The notes beneath the pieces were generated by a model. It made no database searches. It saw nothing but the letters and a program-made list of their open reading frames with translations, and was not told where the DNA came from. Position numbers and translations under genes: made by a program. From Acidobacteriota bacterium (GTDB taxonomy: Bacteria; Acidobacteriota; Terriglobia; Terriglobales; Acidobacteriaceae), in assembly GCA_021805265.1 (NCBI GenBank), contig JAJZFR010000438.1, forward strand, positions 1 to 5,497: a stretch of 5,497 bases of DNA, in the 5' to 3' direction. This document shows positions 1 to 5,497 of the stretch, one piece after another (the first letter of the stretch is position 1; every line of letters begins with the position of its first letter).

Positions 1-1159
1 GGAGCTTGTTGACGGTCTGGATGTAGTTGGGGCCGATGTGGTCGCGGGCGATGAGGTCGTAGACGAGGCTCATGTCGAAGGTGTCGGTGACCTTCGGCTC
101 GGGCAGGGTGAGCTGCATGCCCTGGGCGAGGATGCCCTGCCAGAAGGCGGTGATCTGCGCGCGTGCCTGGTCGAGCGAGGCGGAGTGGATGGCGGCGATG
201 GTGGCCGGATCGGCTGTGGGCTGGACGGGCATCTTCAGGTCCAGAGTGAGCGAGGAGCCGGGTGAGCCTGCGGCGGCGAGGATGGGCATCCAGCGCGTGA
301 GGCCGATGGCGGTGGTGGGATCGATGGCGAGGGTGCGCGGGGAGAGGTTGGGCGGCTCGTTGTAGCGCGTGGCGAAAGTGAGCGAGCGATAGACGCTGGC
401 GCTACCGAGCGAAGTTTGCAGCACGGACGGGAAGGTGTAGATCAGTTCCCCGGAGCGCAGGAAACCGCCGCCGGGCGATGACGCGAAGGAGTAGACCCAG
501 TGGGGGTCAAAGGTCTCGCCGGGCTGGCGATAGTCGCCGGGAAAACGACCGGCGACGGGGCGGTCAAAGCGGAACTGGCCGTGACGCTGGGCGGCGGTGT
601 TCGGCTCGGCGTCGTAGCGTGTGGCGACGGCGAAGACGGCGCGCGCGGGCTGCGAGGTTGTGTTGACCAGTCGTACGCGGACGAAGTTGACGAGCGTGCC
701 GCTGGAGCTGCCATCGAGGGTGGCGGCGAAGACGGTGAAGCGGTAGTCGATGCCGTTGCGGGCGACGGCGAAGTGGTCGATGGGCAGATGACCCTGGGTG
801 AGTGTGCGCAGACGAGCGTGGACGGGGACAAGCAGGCGATCCTGGCCGGGGCCGGTGTAGAAGAGCAGTTCGGCGGAGCCGGTGCGGAGATATCCCTCGG
901 GTGTGATCTCAGTGGCGGCCTGGGCGTCCATGACGCCGATCTCGTCGGTGGGCTGAGCAAAGTAAGAGAATGGTTCGCCGGGGTGGTCGAGGCCGGGGGT
1001 GAGCATGGACGCGGGGGTGCGTCTGTGGGCGGAGCTTTGCTCCGATGACTGGGCTGAGCTTTGTGTGGGAGCTTCGGCTGAGGCCGCGAAGCGGGAGCTG
1101 TGGCAACAGGCAGAGAGGAGCAGGATGGCGAACAAGACGGCAAAAAAGGGGTTGCGCAT
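1..1159 (-). CDS. Secreted lipoprotein, N-terminal part (possible six-hairpin glycosidase-like protein); 3' end outside window
   Basis: This gene is read leftward from ATG at 1159-1157. It stays open for 386 codons to the window edge, so the C-terminus is missing. Seen: a lipoprotein signal (MRNP start, hydrophobic AVLFAILLL, lipobox L15-S16-A17-C18) with Cys18 as the predicted lipidated residue and no Asp at +2. Next comes a Ser/Gln/Glu-rich linker (about residues 29-47, QSSA/QSSE repeats). A beta-rich region follows, with 'IDHFAVARNGIDYRFTVF' around 126-143 and 'VNFVRVRLVNTT' just after. A segment with 'TFDMSLVYDLIARDHI' and 'GPNYIQTVNK' lies near the visible end (about 359-385). Known: a beta-sandwich followed by a helical toroid opening is the layout of large six-hairpin glycosidases. 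Inferred: a cell-surface or periplasmic carbohydrate-active protein. The catalytic half is not visible, so no reaction can be named. No clear Shine-Dalgarno precedes the ATG, and I found no alternative in-frame start close upstream. It is divergent from the receptor gene. The frame is confident; the function is tentative. Confidence -1.
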   Translation of the reverse strand, partial: MRNPFFAVLFAILLLSACCHSSRFAASAEAPTQSSAQSSEQSSAHRRTPASMLTPGLDHPGEPFSYFAQPTDEIGVMDAQAATEITPEGYLRTGSAELLFYTGPGQDRLLVPVHARLRTLTQGHLPIDHFAVARNGIDYRFTVFAATLDGSSSGTLVNFVRVRLVNTTSQPARAVFAVATRYDAEPNTAAQRHGQFRFDRPVAGRFPGDYRQPGETFDPHWVYSFASSPGGGFLRSGELIYTFPSVLQTSLGSASVYRSLTFATRYNEPPNLSPRTLAIDPTTAIGLTRWMPILAAAGSPGSSLTLDLKMPVQPTADPATIAAIHSASLDQARAQITAFWQGILAQGMQLTLPEPKVTDTFDMSLVYDLIARDHIGPNYIQTVNKL

Positions 1160-1229
1160 GGTGGAGACAGGGTAATGCGAATGGGTTTCGGATGCAACGC
1201 GAGGCGTCTGGCTGGATGACCTGAAGGAC

Positions 1230-1240
1230 TGGTCTGACCA
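1230..1240. promoter_or_regulatory. Perfect palindrome TGGTC-T-GACCA, GntR/FadR-type operator candidate
   Basis: The arms TGGTC (1230-1234) and GACCA (1236-1240) are exact inverted repeats around one central T. Known: many FadR-subfamily GntR regulators (PdhR, LldR and FadR types) bind TGGTNNNACCA, which this matches fully. It would lie about 45 bp downstream of the predicted minus-strand transcription start and 70 bp upstream of the lipoprotein ATG, where a bound repressor could block elongation. It could also form a tiny RNA hairpin or be chance. The regulator itself is not in the window. Confidence -1.
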
Positions 1241-1261
1241 CGGCGCGGAAGTGCGCCAATT

Positions 1262-1276
1262 TGGTAAGCGTTTCCA
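1262..1276. promoter_or_regulatory. LacI-type operator-like near-palindrome, site 1
   Basis: TGGTAAGCGTTTCCA has arms TGGTAA and TTTCCA with one mismatch around a central GCG. It contains the A/T-flanked central CpG typical of LacI/GalR-family operators. It shares the octamer AAGCGTTT with site 2. A smaller palindrome, CCAATTTGG (1256-1264), overlaps its left edge. It lies about 22 bp downstream of the -10 of the minus-strand promoter candidate, a position suited to repression of the lipoprotein gene. Confidence -1.
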
Positions 1277-1291
1277 TTCCTGGATGCGTTT

Positions 1292-1320
1292 GTAGTAGCA
1301 TTCAACACTTTCTTTTTCAA
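1292..1320 (-). promoter_or_regulatory. Weak sigma70-like promoter candidate facing the lipoprotein gene
   Basis: On the minus strand, TTGAAA (1320-1315; 5 of 6 to the -35 consensus) is followed after 17 bp by TACTAC (1297-1292; 3 of 6 to the -10 consensus). Transcription would start near 1285 and give a leader of roughly 125 nt before the ATG at 1159. The -10 match is poor, so this rests mainly on spacing, on the AT-rich setting and on the operator-like site just downstream. Confidence -1.
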
Positions 1321-1413
1321 ATAGATGCGCGGATCGTGGGCGGTCAGTCCGGGGGCAGTGGGCAAACCATTTGTCGAGTGCGAAAAAATCCTGCCGAGGT
1401 GTTGGATTCTATC

Positions 1414-1443
1414 TTGACAATCGTATGTTTGCTGGCTTCTAAT
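1414..1443 (+). promoter_or_regulatory. Sigma70-type promoter P1 (distal) facing the receptor gene
   Basis: TTGACA (1414-1419; 6 of 6) and TCTAAT (1438-1443; 5 of 6) are separated by 18 bp. The predicted start is near 1450, which would give a leader of about 470 nt before the receptor ATG. An operator-like palindrome follows immediately at 1459-1470. The -35 and its flanks (CTTGACAAT) are repeated exactly in promoter P2, 202 bp downstream. I see no hairpin plus T-run between P1 and P2, so readthrough is plausible. Confidence -1.
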
Positions 1444-1458
1444 GCTCGACGGCGCTGT

Positions 1459-1470
1459 GCAAGCGTTTGC
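1459..1470. promoter_or_regulatory. LacI-type operator-like near-palindrome, site 2
   Basis: GCAAGCGTTTGC is a 12-bp inverted repeat around a central CpG with one mismatched pair. It is a classical shape for LacI/GalR-family operators (compare the generic GCAAACGTTTGC form). Its centre lies about 21 bp past the P1 -10 hexamer, so it would cover roughly +10 to +21, the standard position for steric repression. It shares AAGCGTTT with site 1, whose centre is 195 bp to the left. Confidence -1.
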
Positions 1471-1615
1471 GCTCTTCGTGTATCTGCAATGCACGTAGGG
1501 CGGAGACGGGCCGGAGCAGGGTAGGTCGGGTCCATCGAACGGGGGAGACGATTGCAGTTCTCACGGGCGATGAGCGACTCGGATGCATGGACGAGACAAA
1601 GGAGAAATTTGTCAC

Positions 1616-1645
1616 TTGACAATTCTTTTGTGGTGCATGTTTAAT
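1616..1645 (+). promoter_or_regulatory. Sigma70-type promoter P2 (proximal) for the TonB-dependent receptor
   Basis: TTGACA (1616-1621; 6 of 6) and TTTAAT (1640-1645; 5 of 6) are separated by 18 bp, the best promoter match in the window. The predicted start is near 1652, leaving a leader of about 270 nt before the start codon at 1921. Unlike P1, no AAGCGTTT-type operator follows it, so it could give basal or differently controlled expression. Confidence -1.
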
Positions 1646-1704
1646 CCTTGCGCGATGGACGATGAATGGATTTTCGTTCCAGAGTAAATCAGTTTACCGG
1701 GTTG

Positions 1705-1725
1705 GGCTGGAGATGTAGGCCAGCC
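1705..1725 (+). other. Small hairpin in the receptor leader
   Basis: GGCTGG (1705-1710) pairs with CCAGCC (1720-1725) across a 9-nt loop. It is followed by A residues rather than T residues, so it is not a plus-strand terminator. It may structure the 5' leader. A 6-bp stem is modest and could be chance. Confidence -1.
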
Positions 1726-1908
1726 AAAAATGCGAAAACCGAAGCCGAGCGCAGGCGGAGCCAAGGAAAAGAAGTAGATCGGATGCCGAACGAGACCGGG
1801 ACAGGAACTGCAAGCTGCGGGCAAAGCGAAGCCGGAAAATTGGACTTCATACCAGACGATCCGCAGAGCAGGACTCGAAGGCACCAAGACAGTAACGAAT
1901 TTTTACCT

Positions 1909-1916
1909 AAGGAAGG
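1909..1916 (+). promoter_or_regulatory. Shine-Dalgarno sequence fixing the receptor start at 1921
   Basis: AAGGAAGG ends 4 nt before ATG 1921 and is a good purine-rich match to the anti-SD. With the signal peptide that begins exactly at this ATG, it decides the start in favour of 1921 over the in-frame ATGs at 1666 and 1783. Confidence -1.
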
Positions 1917-1920
1917 TCAC

Positions 1921-4900
1921 ATGAGACTCGCGAAATATCGATTTCTACTCGTGCCTTTGTTCTTCGTGTTTGCCTGTGTCGCAGCACTTGCACAGCAGAA
2001 CTCGGAGATCATCGGCACGATTACAGACCCGACCGGAGCCGCGGTTGCGGGAGCCAAGCTCTCGCTGACGCAGAACGAGACTGGGTTTGTCTATCACGGA
2101 GTGTCGAACGCAACGGGCGGATACGTCTTTGGCGGTCTGAACGTCGGCACCTATAACCTGCAGGTCCAGGCGAAGGGCTTCCAAAGCTATCTGCAGACGG
2201 GGATTGTGGTGAACGTCTCGGCGACGGTGGGAACGGATGTGAAGCTCTCCGTCGGCGCGGATACGCAGCAGGTGACGGTGACGGCGGACGCGCTGCAGGT
2301 GCAGGCGGACTCGAACACCGTAGGTACGCTGATCAGCGGCGACCAGGTGACGCAGCTTGCAACGGAGAACCGGAATTTTGCGGCTCTGGCGGCACTGGGT
2401 CTGGGCGTCAGCTCGGCACTGCCCTCAAACAACGTGCCAACCTCGATTGCGTCGAGCTTCAACATCAGCGTGAACGGTCTGCGCGAGAGCCACAACATCT
2501 GGCTGATCGACGGCGGCGAAGCCGATGACCGCGGCGCGGGCGGCGGCGCGAGCATCATGCCTTCCATGGATGCAATCGCGCAGTTCCAGGTGATGGCCAG
2601 CAACTATCCGCCAGACTACGGCATCTCGTCGGGCGCGACCTTCTCGATGGCCATCAAGAGCGGTACGAGCAAGTTCCACGGGGAACTTTATGAGTTCAAC
2701 CGCAACAATATCTTTGACGCCAACAACTACTTCAGTAAACACAACGGCGCCAATATTCCAGTGCCGGCGTTGCACGAGAATATCTTCGGCGGCAACCTGG
2801 GCGGACCGGTCTTCATTCCGCATGTGTATAACGCTGACCGGCAGAAGACGTTCTTCTTCTATAACATGGAAGGCCGCCGCATCATCCAGGGCAGTCAGCC
2901 GAACCTTGAGGCTGTGATCCCGAACGCGGATCGCCCGGTGGCCGGCCAGCCGCTGCAATATGTAGCCCCGGCCTATGCGCCGAAGACGACGATCTTTGCG
3001 CCTAAGGTTGCGGACCCCAACTACACGGCGAAGGAGATCGCTGCGGGGCAGACTCCGGGACAGCCCTTCACAAACAACACCATTCCGGTTACGCTGATCG
3101 ATCCCAATGCGGTGATCTATTATGCTTCGCCGCTGGTGCCGAAGGTGAACACCAATGGCGACCAGAATACGACCTCCGTCTCCAATCCGATTTACGTGAC
3201 GGAAGAAGTGGCGCGCGTGGACCACAAGATCAACGACAAGTGGCAACTGCTGGCGCATTACATTCACGACAGCGTGACGCAGGGGTATCCAGATGCGGAT
3301 CTGGGCTGGAACTGGGAGTCGTACAACTCGGTTTCGAGCACTCTGACCAACCCCTCGAACTCGGCTGTGATCAAGATCACGGGCAACATCACGCCGAACC
3401 TGCTGCTCGAGGCGTCGATGAACTACGACGGCAATATCATCGGCATTGTGAACTCCAGCGTTGCGGACTTCCCAAGCGGATGGACAGTTGCGCAGAACAA
3501 GCTCTTCAACAACGGCAGCCCTCAGTTCCCGGGCGTGAACTGGAACGGACCTACCTACAAGTCCGAGCAGCTTGGCTACGGAACGTGGCACAACGCGGCT
3601 GAGGATTACGATCCGAAGGTCGATATCTCCTACATCCACGGGAAGCACCAGTTCAAGTTCGGCTTCGGCTACAACCGATACACGAAGAATCAGCAGTTGC
3701 AGGCGGATCCGGAAGGCGATTACAGCTTCAGCTCGAACCAGAGCGGCGATTCGTGGATGAGCATGGCGCTGGGCCTGGCCTCCAGCTACTCGGAAGCGGA
3801 AGCTCTGCCGACGCGGCACTGGGTGAACCAGACGACCTCGGCGTATGTCTTCGACAACTGGAAGGTGACGCCACGGCTGAACCTTCAGCTTGGCCTGCGC
3901 TACGACGCGCTGCCGCATGCCTGGGAGCGCAATAATCAGGTCTCGAACTTTGAGCCATCGCAGTATCTGAATATCGCTCCGATCTTTAATCCTGACGGCT
4001 CGATCGCCCCCAGCAGCACGGGTGTCTACACGGTGCCTGGATTCACCACACCGTTCTACCTGAACGGCATGGTCTTCCCGGGAACGAACGGGATTCCACA
4101 TGGCGTGGTCAACAACGACTACAACACGCTGCAGCCGCGCGTCGGCTTCAGCTATGACCTGACGGGTGTGGGCAAGACGGTGCTGCGCGGCGGCTTCGGT
4201 ACGTTTTACGAACGCATGCAGGGCAACGACATCTACAACATTGCCAACAATAGTCCGTTCCAATTCATTCCGAACCTGAACAATGTCTACTTCAGCAATC
4301 CGCACTGCTCCTGGGCTTCAGCCTCGAGCGCCTGCCTCAGCTCGACGAACCTGCCGATTCTTCCGGTGGGGTTGACGAACCTGGCAACGACGTACAAGGC
4401 TCCGGCGGTGGCGCAGTTCAGCCTGGGCGTCCAGCATGAGCTGGCTCCTTCGGTGATCTGGATCATCCAGTATGTGGGCAACCTGGCGTGGCACCAGAAT
4501 ATCGAGCGGAACATCAACAACTTCCCGCTGACGACGCCGAACAGTATCCGGCTGGCTTCCGCTCAAGGAAACCTGACGAACAACGGCAACGCCAACGCCT
4601 ATCGTAGCTATGCCGGCTATGGCGGGATCAATCAGGAAGAGGACACCACGAACAGCAACTACAGCGGCTTCCAGTCGGCAATCCGGCTGCAAGACAAGTG
4701 GGGGCTTTCGGGTGAGATCGACTACACCTACTCACACATGATCGACATCACCACGTCCGATCTGCAGGGTGTGAGCAACCCCTACAACCTGAAGTACGAC
4801 AAGGGCGGCGACCCGACGTACGATCGCAGGCAGATTCTGCAGGCGAACTACATCTACAAGCTGCCGATCTTCAACAAGGACTCCGGGATGCTGCACACGG

Positions 4901-5445
4901 CGCTCGGTGGCTGGATCTTAGCCGGCGACTGGATCGTCGAATCAGGCTTGCCCTTCGGTGCCGCGCTTTCGACGGGAACCGATGTGATCGGCCTGGGTGG
5001 TGGTTACACCAACCGCGCCAATGTGGTGGGCAAGATTGTCTATCACAAGACGGCGGATAACTGGTTCAGCAACCCGAATACCGATGGCGGCGCAGACCCA
5101 CTGGGCCTGCCAACTCCAGGCTATGCGGGCGGCCCGAATCTCGGCTTCGGCAACGGTCGCAAAGATACCTTCCTTGGACCAGATCAGGTCAACTTCGTGA
5201 CCTCCCTCTACAAGGACTTTGCGGTCAAGGGCAGCGCGTACTTCGAGTTCCGCGCGGAGAGCTTCAACACCTTCAACCACACTGAATTCGGCAATCTGAA
5301 TACGTCGGATGTTTTTGCCCCTGTAATCAATTCGACCGGAATCGTATCGGCGAATGAAACAGTGGGTAATGGAAACACCTACGGCCAGATCACCAGCGCG
5401 CATGCAGGCCGCGTACTGGAGTTCGGTGGCAAGTTCGTCTTCTAG
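1921..5445 (+). CDS. Oar-like TonB-dependent outer-membrane receptor with carboxypeptidase-regulatory-like N-terminal domain
   Basis: A complete gene of 1174 residues, ending in TAG. Seen in order: Sec signal peptide (MRLAKYR, hydrophobic stretch, cleavage likely at ALA24|Q25); a carboxypeptidase-regulatory-like beta-sandwich at about 28-105 ('GTITDPTGAAVAGAKLSL', 'GGYVFGGLNVGTYNL'); a TonB-box-like 'QQVTVTAD' at 116-123; a plug domain to about 250 (including 'NGLRESHNIWLIDGG', 190-199 region); then a long Asn/Tyr-rich beta-barrel. Signature segments are 'GGNLGGPVFIP' (about 290-300), 'FFFYNMEGRR' (311-320), 'RAESFNTFNHTEFGN' (1111-1125), and a C-terminal strand ending in Phe1174. Known: such proteins bind substrate outside the cell and import it with energy from TonB-ExbBD. 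The acidobacterial Oar-like class is large and mostly of unknown substrate. Inferred: uptake of an oligosaccharide or similar polymer fragment. The start is set by the SD at 1909 and the signal peptide. It is monocistronic, with a terminator 19 nt after the stop. The mature protein has only two cysteines, C796 and C805. Confidence -1.
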   Translation: MRLAKYRFLLVPLFFVFACVAALAQQNSEIIGTITDPTGAAVAGAKLSLTQNETGFVYHGVSNATGGYVFGGLNVGTYNLQVQAKGFQSYLQTGIVVNVSATVGTDVKLSVGADTQQVTVTADALQVQADSNTVGTLISGDQVTQLATENRNFAALAALGLGVSSALPSNNVPTSIASSFNISVNGLRESHNIWLIDGGEADDRGAGGGASIMPSMDAIAQFQVMASNYPPDYGISSGATFSMAIKSGTSKFHGELYEFNRNNIFDANNYFSKHNGANIPVPALHENIFGGNLGGPVFIPHVYNADRQKTFFFYNMEGRRIIQGSQPNLEAVIPNADRPVAGQPLQYVAPAYAPKTTIFAPKVADPNYTAKEIAAGQTPGQPFTNNTIPVTLIDPNAVIYYASPLVPKVNTNGDQNTTSVSNPIYVTEEVARVDHKINDKWQLLAHYIHDSVTQGYPDADLGWNWESYNSVSSTLTNPSNSAVIKITGNITPNLLLEASMNYDGNIIGIVNSSVADFPSGWTVAQNKLFNNGSPQFPGVNWNGPTYKSEQLGYGTWHNAAEDYDPKVDISYIHGKHQFKFGFGYNRYTKNQQLQADPEGDYSFSSNQSGDSWMSMALGLASSYSEAEALPTRHWVNQTTSAYVFDNWKVTPRLNLQLGLRYDALPHAWERNNQVSNFEPSQYLNIAPIFNPDGSIAPSSTGVYTVPGFTTPFYLNGMVFPGTNGIPHGVVNNDYNTLQPRVGFSYDLTGVGKTVLRGGFGTFYERMQGNDIYNIANNSPFQFIPNLNNVYFSNPHCSWASASSACLSSTNLPILPVGLTNLATTYKAPAVAQFSLGVQHELAPSVIWIIQYVGNLAWHQNIERNINNFPLTTPNSIRLASAQGNLTNNGNANAYRSYAGYGGINQEEDTTNSNYSGFQSAIRLQDKWGLSGEIDYTYSHMIDITTSDLQGVSNPYNLKYDKGGDPTYDRRQILQANYIYKLPIFNKDSGMLHTALGGWILAGDWIVESGLPFGAALSTGTDVIGLGGGYTNRANVVGKIVYHKTADNWFSNPNTDGGADPLGLPTPGYAGGPNLGFGNGRKDTFLGPDQVNFVTSLYKDFAVKGSAYFEFRAESFNTFNHTEFGNLNTSDVFAPVINSTGIVSANETVGNGNTYGQITSAHAGRVLEFGGKFVF

Positions 5446-5463
5446 GTTTCGCAACCACAACCC

Positions 5464-5497
5464 GCGCCGCGGAGCATGTCTCCGCGGCGCTTTTTTT
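5464..5497 (+). terminator. Intrinsic terminator of the receptor gene
   Basis: An 11-bp perfect GC-rich stem, GCGCCGCGGAG (5464-5474) with CTCCGCGGCGC (5480-5490), closes a 5-nt loop (CATGT). It is followed by at least seven T residues up to the window end. It begins 19 nt after the TAG stop. This is a textbook rho-independent terminator and argues that the receptor mRNA ends here. Confidence -1.

Larger units (their letters stand above)
1160..1920. other. Divergent intergenic region (761 bp), regulatory
   Basis: No convincing gene lies here. Short open frames on both strands lack ribosome binding sites and recognisable protein sequence. The base composition is more AT-rich in patches (around 1300-1320, 1380-1445 and 1600-1650), where promoter-like hexamers occur. 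The region separates two outward-facing genes for exported proteins and holds the promoters, operator-like palindromes and leader listed separately. Its right-hand part (about 1652-1920) would be the untranslated leader of the receptor mRNA if the proximal promoter is used. Confidence -1.
1652..1920 (+). other. Long untranslated leader of the receptor mRNA (predicted)
   Basis: This stretch lies between the predicted P2 start and the receptor ATG. It happens to be open in the receptor frame from an ATG at 1666 for 85 codons. I do not regard it as coding. It uses AT-ending and rare codons (AGA, GTA, TTA, ATA) unlike the receptor. Its translation is charged and hydrophilic, resembles no known domain, and would bury the signal peptide. 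No Shine-Dalgarno precedes 1666. It contains a short hairpin at 1705-1725 and is purine-rich (many GAA, AAG and GGA runs). No known riboswitch class is recognised. Confidence -1.

Noticed and set aside
500..1048. A 182-codon plus-strand open frame opposite the lipoprotein gene
   Set aside because: The Gly/Ala/Asp/Val-rich translation is the antisense shadow of the lipoprotein codons and has no upstream ribosome binding site.
1362..1374. GCAAA-CCA-TTTGT as a further operator
   Set aside because: It has short arms with one mismatch and lacks the central CpG of the other two sites. It is not placed relative to either promoter in a comparable way.
442..1494. A 350-codon minus-strand open frame overlapping the lipoprotein gene
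   Set aside because: It is out of frame with the lipoprotein reading, which has a lipobox and beta-sandwich-like sequence. This translation is low-complexity Pro/Ser/Ala typical of a shifted frame, and it runs across the intergenic promoters.
1570..1644. A possible 24-codon leader peptide starting MSDSD
   Set aside because: It has no clear Shine-Dalgarno and overlaps promoter P2, ending within its -10 element. It would only be transcribed from P1, and nothing in its sequence suggests an attenuation peptide.
2425..4305. A 626-codon open frame on the minus strand inside the receptor gene
   Set aside because: It is the antisense of a strongly supported receptor frame. The openness is explained by G/C-biased third positions. 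Its translation is Arg/Val-rich with no recognisable domain and no ribosome binding site.
1..5497. Mobile element, CRISPR array, tRNA or rRNA
   Set aside because: No terminal inverted repeats, transposase motifs, regularly spaced repeats or RNA-gene cloverleaf or rRNA signature sequences were seen on either strand.

Overview
The window looks like a stretch of chromosome from an acidobacterium of the Terriglobia type (Terriglobus / Granulicella / Edaphobacter relatives). The inference rests on a very large TonB-dependent receptor of the Oar-like class, with an N-terminal carboxypeptidase-regulatory-like domain and the characteristic C-terminal ending, a class greatly expanded in Acidobacteria. 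The coding DNA is moderately GC-rich with a strong G/C preference at third codon positions. No marker gene is present, so the genus is not resolved.

Layout: (1) Positions 1-1159, minus strand: the first 386 codons of a secreted lipoprotein running off the left edge. It has a clean lipobox and resembles the N-terminal beta-sandwich of large carbohydrate-active (six-hairpin type) proteins. (2) Positions 1160-1920: a 761-bp divergent intergenic region rich in apparent control signals. These are a weak minus-strand promoter facing the lipoprotein gene, two near-copies of a sigma70-type promoter (CTTGACAAT, 18-bp spacer) facing right, two LacI-type operator-like palindromes sharing AAGCGTTT and each lying just downstream of one of the divergent promoters, and a perfect TGGTC-T-GACCA palindrome of the kind bound by GntR/FadR-subfamily repressors. 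(3) Positions 1921-5445, plus strand: a complete 1174-residue Oar-like TonB-dependent receptor with its own signal peptide and Shine-Dalgarno sequence. (4) Positions 5464-5497: a strong intrinsic terminator, so the receptor appears to be transcribed alone.

Together the two genes look like a divergently transcribed outer-envelope pair: a receptor that could import an oligomeric nutrient and a surface or periplasmic lipoprotein that might process it. The operator-like sites suggest sugar-responsive control. The receptor family assignment is firm. The lipoprotein's enzymatic class, the substrate and the regulation are inference. I found no mobile element, CRISPR array, tRNA or rRNA, and no clearly novel defence or other system. 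The most interesting material is the regulatory architecture between the two genes.
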